Below are positions 36,414 to 47,009 of a DNA stretch of 53,236 nt, in pieces. Every line of letters starts with the position of its first letter. Within the stretch, counting starts at the first letter, position 1. The stretch lies in NCBI GenBank assembly GCA_018239675.1, contig JAFEGX010000148.1, positions 1 to 53,236 on the forward strand, written 5' to 3'. Made by a program: the position numbers and the translations under genes. This DNA comes from Verrucomicrobiota bacterium (lineage in GTDB: Bacteria > Verrucomicrobiota > Verrucomicrobiia > Opitutales > Opitutaceae). The notes beneath the pieces were generated by a model. It was not told the origin of the DNA and made no database searches. It worked only from the letters and a program-made list of their open reading frames with translations.

Positions 36414-37135
36414 GCACAGGAGAAAACGGAGTGGAGGAACCGCTAATTCTCGCTGATCTTCGCTAATTTTTCGGAGCCCGGATTAGGGCCGATTAGCGAA
36501 GATTAGTGGTTCAAGAAAAATCTGCGTTTGCCTCGGCACGAAGTCATTTCGCTTCGTAGTCGAGGATGTCCTGGCGGCCGAGCTCGCGGAGTTTGGCGGT
36601 GAAGAGTCCGCGGCATTCCGATTCGAGCACGGGGCCGATGGTCTCGTAGGAGGCCCGGCCAAACTTCACCTCGCGCACCCAGCGGTACGGACTGCCGCCG
36701 TAGACGACGCGCGTGATGCGGACGTTCTTGATCGCCATCTCGCACATCGGGCACGGGAACAGCGTCGTGTAGAGCGTGCAGTCCGCGAGCTTCGTGCGGC
36801 CGAGTGTCCGGCACGCGGCGCGGATCGCCTCGACCTCGGCGTGCGCCGTCGGGTCGAGCTTGGCACCCGTGGCGTTGCGCCCCCGGCCGACCACCTTGCC
36901 ATCGTGCACGACAACCGCGCCGACCGGATACTCGTCGCGCGCCTGCACCGCGCGTGCCTCGACCAGCGCCTCCTGCATGAAGTCGGTGTCGTTCACACTT
37001 AAGCAGCGAACCCACCAGAACCAAACACGGCTCCCTGCGAATCCCAAACTATTTCATCAACCAAAGCGAAAAGTCAGAGAACCGAACCAATCCCTCCCAC
37101 CATCAATCCTCCGTTCCCTCCGTTTTCTCCTGTGA
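36414..37135. mobile_element. Family A composite enclosing an inner family C hairpin and a deaminase gene
   Basis: The outer arms are 36414-36438 (GCACAGGAGAAAACGGAG) and 37108-37135 (complement ending CTCCTGTGAG). Just inside the left arm, 36438-36513 is a second inverted element of cgctaattct-like 10-mers. A nucleoside deaminase gene fills the rest. Treating the gene as cargo is an inference, and chance bracketing by two separate arms is possible. Confidence 0.5.
36544..36996 (-). CDS. Nucleoside/cytidine deaminase family protein (zinc-dependent)
   Basis: The 150-residue enzyme has the zinc deaminase core: TAHAEVEAI (His52, Glu54) and PCPMC (Cys82, Cys85). TLYTTLFPCPMCEMAI is close to TadA and guanine deaminase forms. 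It probably deaminates a free base, nucleoside or tRNA adenosine; the motifs do not settle which. GTG 36996 gives MNDTDFMQEALVEA, the common family start; ATG 36978 would drop six residues. It is bracketed by family A arms. Confidence 0.82.
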   Translation of the reverse strand: MNDTDFMQEALVEARAVQARDEYPVGAVVVHDGKVVGRGRNATGAKLDPTAHAEVEAIRAACRTLGRTKLADCTLYTTLFPCPMCEMAIKNVRITRVVYGGSPYRWVREVKFGRASYETIGPVLESECRGLFTAKLRELGRQDILDYEAK

Positions 37136-37138
37136 GCT

Positions 37139-37366
37139 TCAGCTCCCCGCGCCCGGCGACCCCCAGAGCCGTGCGATTGCCTGGCGACGCTTTTCCTCCT
37201 CGCGTTCGCGCACGCGCTGCTCGGCCGGAACCGCGAACGTGGTCTTTCCCGCCAGCACGCAGCCCCGGCGTCCCGGCACGCAGTCGGTCTTCAACCGGAG
37301 GCACCAGTCGTCATTTGGGCGGAAATGGGGACAGGAGAAACTCATACAGCGCGGGCATGCTAGCAT
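37139..37366 (-). CDS. Small Cys-rich protein (hypothetical)
   Basis: The 75-residue ORF starts at ATG 37366 with LACPRCMSFSCPHF, followed by WCLRLKTDCVPGRRGCVLAG. That gives seven cysteines in the first half, arranged like a metal-binding or iron-sulfur module. The second half is a basic/acidic helix (EQRVREREEEKRRQ). Codon use and clean boundaries suggest a real gene. It lies between the right arm of one family A element and the left arm of the next. Confidence 0.6.
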   Translation of the reverse strand: MLACPRCMSFSCPHFRPNDDWCLRLKTDCVPGRRGCVLAGKTTFAVPAEQRVREREEEKRRQAIARLWGSPGAGS

Positions 37367-37411
37367 CTCGCCGGAACGCACGCCTTGATCTTGATCAAGA
37401 AGCCAAGGCGG

Positions 37412-37793
37412 TTTCACAGGGGGTAACGGAGGGAACGGAGGTTTTGGCAGGACGTGGGGGGTGCTGCGGGCCTGCGGGTTGGCTGAGGCTTTTTCTTACC
37501 ACGGATTTCGCGGATTTTTGCGGATGAGTCGGACGATGCCCCGCTGACGGAGCACCGACTGGCGTCGCTGCACCGTCAGCGAGGCGGGTTCGAGGGGATC
37601 CGGCCGGATCGTATCCCAGATCCGAACGGACCTAGCTTTGCGCGCAGCGCAATGCGACGGTCCGTGAGGGCTCCTCTGTCTCATTCCCGAAAATCCGTGC
37701 CACCCGTGGTAAAAACTAACTCTGCCCACCAAACCGCCCCAGCAGTACCCTCGCCCCGCTCATATCTCCGTGCCCTCCGTTACCTCCTGTGAA
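37412..37793. repeat. Composite element A/B, copy 1 (382 bp)
   Basis: Outer family A arms (37412-37441 and 37766-37793) enclose inner family B arms (37496-37535 and 37681-37715). Inside those are a 13-bp hairpin (37542-37581) and the 48-bp core in reverse (37622-37668). It ends 50 bp before the ceramidase-like gene. With its twin it accounts for the gene-free stretch here. Confidence 0.8.
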
Positions 37794-37843
37794 GCCCCCA
37801 ATCCCGCTCGCCAGCCGGCGATCCCGTCCTACGCTGGCCGCCC

Positions 37844-39175
37844 GTGAGCTCTGCCCGCGCTGCGACCTCCCCTGACACCTATCTCGTCGGCGTCGAAGTC
37901 ATCGACGCCACCCCGCCGGTCGGGATGCGACTGACCGGTTTCGCGGCGCGCACCGAGCCGTCGACCGGTGTCTATCTCCCGCTCCGCGGTGTCGTGACCG
38001 CCATCACCGACGGGACCAGCGGCGAACGCCTGATCCTTGTGAGCCTCGAGTGGCTCGGGTTCTACGACCAGACCGAACGGGCCCGCGCGCTCATCGTCGC
38101 GGCCACCGGTGTGCCGACCGACCATGTGATGCTTTGCGGCACGCACACGCATTGCGGCCCGCCGGTCCACCGCCATGCGCCTCACGGCTGCTGGGAGGAA
38201 CCCGACGATGCATTCCTCCAGGCGACATTCGGGAAACTGGCCGCGGCCGCCAGGCGGGCGCTGGAGAAACAGGAGCCGATGACGCTGCAGGCCACGACCG
38301 GCCGGTGCGGTTTCGCGCATTCGCGGCGGCGGCCCGACGGCAAGGGTGGGGTGGAGTGGATGCCCACGCTCGACGCGATCCACGACCACACCGTGCCGGT
38401 GCTGGTGTGCCGCGATGCCGCGCGACGGATCCGTCATGTGATCTTCAGCTACGCCTGCCACCCGACCGGTGGCGGCCCGAAGCTCGAGTTCGGCGGCGAC
38501 TACGTCGGCTTTGCGCTGCTCGAACTGGAAAAGGCGCTCGGCTGCACCGCTGCGTTTTTGCTCGGCTGTGCCGGCGACCAGAAGCCCTACCGGCCCGACC
38601 CGGCGTCGCCCGGTTTCCCGGCGTATTCGATCGAAGCGCTTCACGAATTCGGTCGCGAGCTGGCGACCGCCGTGCGGGACGCGATCGAGCTGGGCCGCAC
38701 GGTTCCCGTGACCGGACCGATGCACGTGCAAAGCCGTCGCCTGACCCTCCATACGACGGTGCTGCCGCGTGACGAGTATGCCGCGATGCAAAATCACGAG
38801 CTCTCGTGGTTCCGCCGCTGGGCGGAGATCAACCTCCGCTACCTCGATCGCGGCGCGCGTCCGCCGACCGGGCTGGGTTTCGAGCTCCACGTCGTGACCT
38901 TCGGTCGCTCGCTCGCGCTGATCGCGATGGCCGGCGAGATGAGCGCCGAGTATGGCCTGCGCCTCGTGCGGGATTTCAGCCCGCGATATGCGCAAGTGTG
39001 GCCGGTGGGCTATGCGAACGAGATCCTCGGTTACGTCCCGGCCGAACGCCAGATCCCCGAGGGCGGCTACGAGGTCATTGGTAGCATGCGCTTCCTCGGC
39101 AGATCGGGCCCCCTGGAGTCCGGCACCGAGGCGAAGATCTTCCGCGAGGTCAGCGCCATGCTGGAGCAAAAGTAA
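37844..39175 (+). CDS. Neutral/alkaline ceramidase-like hydrolase
   Basis: The 443-residue protein resembles the N-terminal domain of neutral/alkaline non-lysosomal ceramidases. The motif LCGTHTHCGPPVH (His101, His103) matches the zinc-binding segment. Further family-like blocks are FSYACHPTGGGP, FGGDYVGFALLELEK and GYANEILGYVPAERQIPEGG. The smaller size and lack of a signal peptide suggest a cytoplasmic relative whose substrate may not be ceramide. The start is GTG at 37844. Two homologous repeat elements flank the gene in the same orientation. Confidence 0.75.
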   Translation: MSSARAATSPDTYLVGVEVIDATPPVGMRLTGFAARTEPSTGVYLPLRGVVTAITDGTSGERLILVSLEWLGFYDQTERARALIVAATGVPTDHVMLCGTHTHCGPPVHRHAPHGCWEEPDDAFLQATFGKLAAAARRALEKQEPMTLQATTGRCGFAHSRRRPDGKGGVEWMPTLDAIHDHTVPVLVCRDAARRIRHVIFSYACHPTGGGPKLEFGGDYVGFALLELEKALGCTAAFLLGCAGDQKPYRPDPASPGFPAYSIEALHEFGRELATAVRDAIELGRTVPVTGPMHVQSRRLTLHTTVLPRDEYAAMQNHELSWFRRWAEINLRYLDRGARPPTGLGFELHVVTFGRSLALIAMAGEMSAEYGLRLVRDFSPRYAQVWPVGYANEILGYVPAERQIPEGGYEVIGSMRFLGRSGPLESGTEAKIFREVSAMLEQK

Positions 39176-39199
39176 GGATATAGGCGGAATCCGATCCGG

Positions 39200-39594
39200 T
39201 TTTACAGGAGGCAACGGAGGGAACGGAGAGAGCAGAGGCTGGGCGGGAGGGTGGGTTGGGTGCTGCGGGCCCTGTGGTTTGACGGCGGTGGTTTTTTACC
39301 ACGGGTTACACGGATTTTGGCAGATGAGACGGACGAGGCCCCGCTGACTGTGCACCGACTGGCGTCACTGCACAGTCAGCGAGGCGGGTTTAGGGAGATT
39401 CGGCCGGATCGTATCCCAGGCCCGAGCGGACCTAGCGTCGCGCGCAGCGCAATGCGACGGTCTGTGAGGACTCCTCCGGCTCATCTGCGAAAATCAGTGA
39501 GATCCGCGGTGAAGGTCAGCCCGAGCCCGCGAATATACCCCGCTGTACCGACGGTTCCGCGCCAACCTCCGTTCCCTCCGTTATCTCCTGTAAG
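39200..39594. repeat. Composite element A/B, copy 2 (395 bp)
   Basis: It has the same nested layout and orientation as copy 1: A arms 39200-39229 and 39565-39593, B arms 39297-39335 and 39481-39513, inner hairpin 39342-39381, core 39421-39470. The inner stem here is a perfect 13 bp (CGCTGACTGTGCA). No other gene is seen in the 555-bp gap. Confidence 0.8.
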
Positions 39595-39730
39595 CCCCCC
39601 GCGGGAACTCGGTCGCAGGCTCATTGACGCCGCAGTTCAAGTCGCGCTAGGGTCCCGTCACCCCATGATGCCCGCGGGCGCTCCAGCTTCGCGGCGCATT
39701 TTTCCCTGAACCCCGAAGGAGAACCCTACC

Positions 39731-40279
39731 ATGCTTGCCCTCTGGCTCCCGATCCTGCTGTCCGCCGTGTTCGTCTTCATCGCCAGCGCGTTCATCCACA
39801 TGGCGCTGCCCTGGCATAATAGCGATTTCAAGAAACTGCCGAAGGAAGACGAAATCCGGGCCGCGCTGCGTCCGTTCGCTGTACCGCCCGGCGACTACAT
39901 GGTGCCGATGTGCAGCGGCAAGGAGATGAACTCGCCGGAGTATCACGCGAAGCTCAAGGAAGGCCCGGTGCAGATCGTTACCGTCCTGCCGAACCAGGTT
40001 CACACCATGGGCAAACAGCTGTTCCTGTGGTTTGTCTACGTGCTCGTCGTCGGGTTCTTTACGGCGTACGTGACGCGGCATTCCGTCGCGACGGGCGCGT
40101 CGTACCGGGCGGTGTTCCGGATCGCCGGTGCCGTGGCGTTCCTGACCTATGCGGGAGCGCTGTGGCCGCAGTCGATCTGGTATAGCAAGAACTGGGGAGC
40201 GACGTTCCGCTCCACTGTCGACGGCCTGGTCTACGCCCTGGTGACCGCCGGCACGTTCGGCTGGGTCTGGCCGCGATAG
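39731..40279 (+). CDS. Conserved-type membrane protein (unknown function)
   Basis: The 182-residue protein has about four hydrophobic segments: residues 2-24, about 98-116, 130-147 and 160-178. A polar loop lies between the first two (KKLPKEDEIRAALRPF, PGDYMVPMCSGKEMNSPEY). A good ribosome-binding site (AAGGAG) lies 11 bp before the ATG. I recognise no characterised family. It stands alone between a repeat element and tRNA-Pro. Confidence 0.7.
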   Translation: MLALWLPILLSAVFVFIASAFIHMALPWHNSDFKKLPKEDEIRAALRPFAVPPGDYMVPMCSGKEMNSPEYHAKLKEGPVQIVTVLPNQVHTMGKQLFLWFVYVLVVGFFTAYVTRHSVATGASYRAVFRIAGAVAFLTYAGALWPQSIWYSKNWGATFRSTVDGLVYALVTAGTFGWVWPR

Positions 40280-40365
40280 CCGCGCGCGCGCTGCGAAGCT
40301 GGCTGCTGACAGCTTTCCCGGCACACTCCCTTTGCGCCGCTTTGAGGCAAGAAAATCCGCCCCGG

Positions 40366-40418
40366 CAAGCATTCAGCTTACCGCCTAAAGCCTATCGCTG
40401 AAACCTAACCGCTCCTCA
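40366..40418. repeat. Heptamer tract (family K)
   Basis: Degenerate 7-mers (agcttac, cgcctaa, agcctat, cgctgaa, acctaac) end 9 bp from the tRNA 3' end. The same words occur at 8560-8606. Confidence 0.5.
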
Positions 40419-40426
40419 GCTAAAAA

Positions 40427-40503
<77 letters not shown>

Positions 40504-40588
40504 AACTGGGAGGGTCACAAAGCGGCAGGATCGGGGCTGAGGCAAGTTGTTTTTCGGGCGGCCGTAACGACACCGGCGGATGCGGGGC

Positions 40589-41773
40589 TTACGCGACGGG
40601 CTTTGGCGGCGGGCCGATGCTACCGCCGGCCACGAATTGCGGCAGGATTCGGTTCGCCACCATCGGCAGCCGCTGGTGGTCCACCAGGTTCAGGATCAGC
40701 CGCGCCATGCGCCGGGTCTCCGCGTCGTTGTCGAACGCATAATACGCCACCGCCGGGATCACCTGCCGGAGCAGGGGATCCTGGTCGCGCGAGATGAGCG
40801 ACATCTGTTCCGGCACAGCGATGCCGTTCCGCAGGAGGTAAACCAGCGCCGTCAGGCAATGCGTGGGCCGGCTGACGATCAGCGCCGTGGGCGGGTGAGC
40901 GGAACGCAGCAGGGCGCCGATTTGCTGCTCGATGCTGCGCGGGTCGCCCTTATGCCGCGCCAGGAACCCCGCCGGCCCGTCCGGCCGCGCCGGCGAGGTG
41001 GCCGCGAGAAATCCCGCCTCGGTCGCAAGGTCGCCGGCATAGTCGGTGGCCGGCTGCAGCAGGGCGATCCGCCGGTGCCCCTGCCGCGCCAGCACGCCGA
41101 CCGCGTGGCGACTGACGCTGAAATAATCCACGTCGAACGACGGCAGCGCCACGGCGGCGTGGTTCGAGCCCACCACGAGGGTCGGCAGCGGCTGCTGCGC
41201 GAACCATTCCTGCACCGCGCGCGGCACCGTGACGAGCAGCGCGCAGCTCACGCCGTGACGGTGGATGCGTTCCGCGAGGCGGGGCAATTCGACCGACAGC
41301 CGGCGCCCCGCGCAGGCGACGATTTCGCATTCGAAGCCGTGCCGCGCCAGGTAGGTCTGCATCTCCGCGATGCCCTGGTAGGTTGCCATCGGCCACTCGG
41401 TGGAGGGCTGGTGCGTGACAATGAGGATCCGCCGTCCGCGCAACGACCGGCGGACCGGACGTTCGCCGGTGAGCAGCCGGCGGCGGCCGTCGAGCGCAAC
41501 CAGACCCTCGGCCGCCACGATCGCGAGCGCGCGGCGCACCGTGGGCCGGCTGACGTGCAGCAGCTCCGCCAGGCGGCGTTCGCTCGGCAGGTGGTGGCGC
41601 CACACGCCGCGCTCGAGCCCTCGTCGCAGCGCCGCCGCAGCCTCGCTGAAGAGCAGCGAGCGCTTGGGCAGGTCGAGCAGGGGTGAGGAGAGGGGCACGG
41701 CGGGCGCTGGCACCCGCCAGACCCGGGCTTCGGGCGCCGGCCCATTACGGCGACTGGCGGGGCTCGCGTCCAA
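40589..41773 (-). CDS. GntR-type transcriptional regulator with LacI-like sugar-binding domain
   Basis: The 394-residue regulator has an N-terminal winged helix (LPSERRLAELLHVSRPTVRR, about residues 63-82). A periplasmic-binding-protein-like sensor follows (GRRILIVTHQP, VVGSNHAAVALPSFDVDY, RIALLQPATDYAG, PTALIVSRPTH, SLISRDQDPLLRQVIPAVAY). It probably controls a sugar-use locus elsewhere in response to a ligand. The start is uncertain: TTG 41773 lies just after an in-frame stop, and GTG codons at 41713 and 41698 are alternatives. Confidence 0.88.
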   Translation of the reverse strand: MDASPASRRNGPAPEARVWRVPAPAVPLSSPLLDLPKRSLLFSEAAAALRRGLERGVWRHHLPSERRLAELLHVSRPTVRRALAIVAAEGLVALDGRRRLLTGERPVRRSLRGRRILIVTHQPSTEWPMATYQGIAEMQTYLARHGFECEIVACAGRRLSVELPRLAERIHRHGVSCALLVTVPRAVQEWFAQQPLPTLVVGSNHAAVALPSFDVDYFSVSRHAVGVLARQGHRRIALLQPATDYAGDLATEAGFLAATSPARPDGPAGFLARHKGDPRSIEQQIGALLRSAHPPTALIVSRPTHCLTALVYLLRNGIAVPEQMSLISRDQDPLLRQVIPAVAYYAFDNDAETRRMARLILNLVDHQRLPMVANRILPQFVAGGSIGPPPKPVA

Positions 41774-41797
41774 CGAATTGGGTCGTCACCGCGCGCA

Positions 41798-42454
41798 CTA
41801 ATCGTCGTAAGACGCGAGGTGGCCCGCCATGGCCGCGCGGGCCGCCGGGGCGTCGCCCCGGGCGATGGCGTCGTAGATTTCCTGGTGGTCCCGCACCACC
41901 GGGCGCAGCGCGGCGACCGGGGGGAGGGGTCCCTGCAGGAGGGCGATCGCGACCACCCGGTGGACGATGCCAAGGTTCGATACCTCCTCCGCCAGCCAGC
42001 GATTGTCGGCCAGGGCAATAATCGCGTGATGAAAAGCGAGGTCGGCCTGGAGGAAGATCTCGAACTGGGCCGGCGCCAGCAGGGGCCCATCGGCGGTCGC
42101 GAGCGCCCGGCGCATCCCTGCCAGCGCCTGGTGAAGCAACGCCAGGCGAGCCGGAACCTGCCGCTCAGCCGCCAAGCCCGCGGCGTAGCACTCCAGCGCC
42201 TGACGGGTCCCGCAGAGGTCGCGAAATTCCTGGAGATTGAACCGAAATGACGCGGCCGCCGACCGGGCGGACGGTGGCACGGAGCCCCGCGCGGGACGAA
42301 TGTTCGCCAGCGGGCGGATCGGGCGCCGCCGATGCTCGATCTGGTTGGGGAACGATTCCGAAAACATGGCGGGGAGCGGGGTCCGGGCGGCAGGTGTGCG
42401 GTCGAAAACGGACACGGGATCGCCGGGGTCCGGCAACCGCTTTGTCTTGGTCAC
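41798..42454 (-). CDS. FCD-domain protein lacking the GntR helix-turn-helix
   Basis: The product (218 residues from GTG 42454, or 189 from ATG 42367) has a clear FadR-type FCD ligand domain in its C-terminal 140 residues. It shows CGTRQALECYAAGLAAE, DLAFHHAIIALADNRWL and DHQEIYDAIARGDAPAA. The N-terminal 70 residues are Pro/Arg-rich and show no winged helix, unlike normal FadR-family regulators of about 230 residues. It directly precedes a complete GntR regulator. It may be a decayed regulator or a separate sensor; I favour a remnant or unusual N-terminus. Confidence 0.7.
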   Translation of the reverse strand: MTKTKRLPDPGDPVSVFDRTPAARTPLPAMFSESFPNQIEHRRRPIRPLANIRPARGSVPPSARSAAASFRFNLQEFRDLCGTRQALECYAAGLAAERQVPARLALLHQALAGMRRALATADGPLLAPAQFEIFLQADLAFHHAIIALADNRWLAEEVSNLGIVHRVVAIALLQGPLPPVAALRPVVRDHQEIYDAIARGDAPAARAAMAGHLASYDD

Positions 42455-42524
42455 CTCAGCTTACCAAACGCTCAGGGCCGGTTTCGTCTTTTCTTCGGGT
42501 CCCGCCGGGCTCATCACACCGCGC

Positions 42525-42959
42525 GTGCAAACCGACTTCGCCCGTTCCCGTCGTGACTGGTTCTGGCCCGTGGCCTGGGCGGCGACGATTTTCCTGGAGT
42601 CGGCCCAGGCCCATGTGCCGCTGCCGGACCTGCCCGAGAGCGACAAGGTGGTTCACTTTTTCGCGTACGGCCTGCTGGCCACGCTGGTCTGCCGGCTCGG
42701 GCGGGGCTGGAAGGCTGCAGTCGTGGGCGCGCTGGTGGCATCGGCCTACGGGGCGACGGACGAGTGGCACCAGTACTTTGTGCCGGGGCGGTCGTGCGAC
42801 GTCTGGGACTGGGTCGCCGACACGAGCGGCGCGATCGTGGCGGTGGCCGTTTATACCGGCTGGCCGTGGTATCGGCGGATGCTGGAGCAGGGATTGCGCT
42901 CTGAGCAGAGCAAGACGAACGCCGAACGCCCAACGCCGGACGCCGAACATCGAAGTTAG
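42525..42959 (+). CDS. VanZ-family membrane protein
   Basis: The 144-residue protein shows the VanZ pattern: SDKVVHFFAYGLLATLVCRL, ATDEWHQYFVPGRSCDVWDW and ADTSGAIVAVAVY, with four short hydrophobic segments. The family is linked to glycopeptide tolerance in some bacteria, but its general role is unclear. The start is set at GTG 42525. The last 12 or so codons and the stop lie inside a heptamer repeat arm, so the native C-terminus may have been replaced. Confidence 0.82.
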   Translation: MQTDFARSRRDWFWPVAWAATIFLESAQAHVPLPDLPESDKVVHFFAYGLLATLVCRLGRGWKAAVVGALVASAYGATDEWHQYFVPGRSCDVWDWVADTSGAIVAVAVYTGWPWYRRMLEQGLRSEQSKTNAERPTPDAEHRS

Positions 42960-43022
42960 GTCGGCGAATTCTATCTCGCGCTACTTCGGCATCCGGCGTT
43001 GGGCGTCCGATGTCCGGCGTTC
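42912..43022. repeat. Family I inverted element (ccgaacg 7-mer arms)
   Basis: The left arm 42912-42957 (gccgaac, gcccaac, gccggac words) overlaps the end of the VanZ gene. The right arm 42983-43022 is the complement. It lies 66 bp before ligA. Confidence 0.72.
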
Positions 43023-43054
43023 TTATGGGTCTGTCCGTCCAAATGCCCGGTTGA

Positions 43055-45289
<2,235 letters not shown>

Positions 45290-45290
45290 G

Positions 45291-45538
45291 GAAGGCCGAG
45301 GCCGAACGCCGAACGTCGGACGCCGATTGCTGGACGCCGAAGGGTTGGCGGGTGCTTGGCTCTGGGGTGGGCAGGGTTTGGAATTTGCCACGAAGATCGC
45401 AAAGAGCGCGAAGATCGGAAGGCTGGGCTTTGCGGCCTTGGCGATCTTGGCGGTTAACCCGAAGGCGGAGCAACCTGCGGGTCAGCGTAGCCGACACCCG
45501 ATACTTCGGCGTTCGGCGTTGGGCGTCCGGCGTTCGAT
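45291..45538. repeat. Nested element: family I arms around family D arms
   Basis: The outer arms 45291-45342 (ccgaacg, ccgaacg, tcggacg words) and 45492-45538 are inverted. Inside, 45388-45418 (acgaagatc, gcaaagagc, gcgaagatc 9-mers) and 45427-45453 form a second inverted pair. The 337-bp gap holds no gene. Confidence 0.75.
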
Positions 45539-45626
45539 CGGATATCCCTGTCCACCGGTCAGAAGTCCCGTCCGCATCAGGCAAAATCCTACGCGGCGCG
45601 GTCTTGCCTCGCCGGGGGAGGGGCGC

Positions 45627-47006
45627 ATGCTGCCGGCGTTGCCCCGGTTCATGACGAAATTCCGCGCGTCACTCTTCAGGCTCCTCGGTGCTGGCCTCGG
45701 GCTGGCCGTGGGCGGGCTGCAGGGCCAGTCGGGCTCGGCGGATCCGACGCTGCAGGCGATCCTGGAGCAGAACCGAAAGCTGCAGGAACAGGTGGATGCG
45801 CAGCAGAAGACCATCGAGGCGCTGACCCGGCGGCTCGACGCGATTGACCGGACCGCGGCGCGGCAGGACCGCGAGTTGCAGGGGCTGCAGGACCGCGGCC
45901 CCGCGACCGACCGGCCGCCGCCGGTGGAGTCCGACCGCGAGCATGAGGTCCGCATCGGGGCGGAGGCGGCGCTGTCCTATTTCAGCACGGGAGGGCAGGG
46001 GCAGTTCCCGAAGTCGGAGTTCCGGGTGGACGACACCAAGGTGACGCTCGAGGCGCCCGTGTGGAAGGACGTGTATTTCTTTACGGAGCTGAACCTGCTG
46101 ACACGTGAGTCCAACGCGGCCAATTTCCAGTTCGGCGAGCTCTACGTCGAGTTTGGCGGGCTCGGCTCGGCCCTCGGCTCGCCGGACGCGCTCACGGTCC
46201 GCGTGGGCAGCGTCAATATCCCGTTCGGCGAGGAGTACCAAGTCCGGAACCCGCTCTCGAATCCCCTGATTTCCCATTCGCTCAGCGACATCTGGGGACC
46301 GGACGAAGGCGTCGAGGCGTTCGGACGCGTCGGCCGGTTCTCCTATGCGCTCGCCGTGCAGAACGGCGGCCTGAGCCAGCTGCGGGACTTCAACGCGGAC
46401 AAGTCGCTGACCGGCCGGATCGGCTTCGACCCGACATCGTGGCTGCATCTCAGCGCGAGCGCGATGCGGACGGGCGAGGTCGCGACGGTTTCCCCGGTCA
46501 CTTCGACGGGCGACAACCTCACCGCCATTTGGTTCGCGAACGCGTTTTTCCGGGCGCTGGGCCCGGCGAGCCGGACGACGAGCTTCTGGGCCAACCTCTA
46601 TGAGGGCGACGCGATCGCGAAATGGAAGGGCGGCCAGCTCGCGGTCGCGTACGGCGAGGTGAAGTTCGATGACAGTGACCCGGTGGCCGACAACGCGCGC
46701 ACGCTGAAGTACGGCTATGCCGAGGCGGTGCAGTCGCTGACGGACGAGCTTTACGGCGCGGCCCGCTACTCGGAGATCAACGTGGCAGGCGGCTACCCGC
46801 TCGCCGGCTGGGGCAACGCCGGCACGTTTTTCTACCGCCCCTCGCTGACTGACGAGCTGCGCCGGCTGAGCGTCGGCTTCGGGTACCGGTTCGGCCCGCC
46901 ACTGGTGCTGAAGCTCGAGTACAGCTGGGAAAACGGCCACATGGTCAACGGCGTGTCGCGCGACCACGAGGACTTCTTTGGCGCCCAGGTGGGTGTCCGC
47001 TTCTAA
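45627..47006 (+). CDS. Outer-membrane porin, OprO/OprP-like, with N-terminal coiled coil
   Basis: The 459-residue protein starts with a signal peptide (LFRLLGAGLGLAVGGLQGQ). A coiled coil (about residues 40-85; LQAILEQNRKLQEQVDAQ, QQKTIEALTRRLDAI) and a 16-strand-type barrel follow. The barrel contains VWKDVYFFTELNLL, VNIPFGEEYQVRNPL and the terminal strand GAQVGVRF ending in Phe. ATG 45627 is preferred because GGGGGAGGGG precedes it; ATG 45651 is an alternative. It starts a unit with a cupredoxin and a hybrid kinase. Phosphate-selective homologs exist, but anion choice cannot be read here. Confidence 0.82.
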   Translation: MLPALPRFMTKFRASLFRLLGAGLGLAVGGLQGQSGSADPTLQAILEQNRKLQEQVDAQQKTIEALTRRLDAIDRTAARQDRELQGLQDRGPATDRPPPVESDREHEVRIGAEAALSYFSTGGQGQFPKSEFRVDDTKVTLEAPVWKDVYFFTELNLLTRESNAANFQFGELYVEFGGLGSALGSPDALTVRVGSVNIPFGEEYQVRNPLSNPLISHSLSDIWGPDEGVEAFGRVGRFSYALAVQNGGLSQLRDFNADKSLTGRIGFDPTSWLHLSASAMRTGEVATVSPVTSTGDNLTAIWFANAFFRALGPASRTTSFWANLYEGDAIAKWKGGQLAVAYGEVKFDDSDPVADNARTLKYGYAEAVQSLTDELYGAARYSEINVAGGYPLAGWGNAGTFFYRPSLTDELRRLSVGFGYRFGPPLVLKLEYSWENGHMVNGVSRDHEDFFGAQVGVRF

Positions 47007-47009
47007 GCC

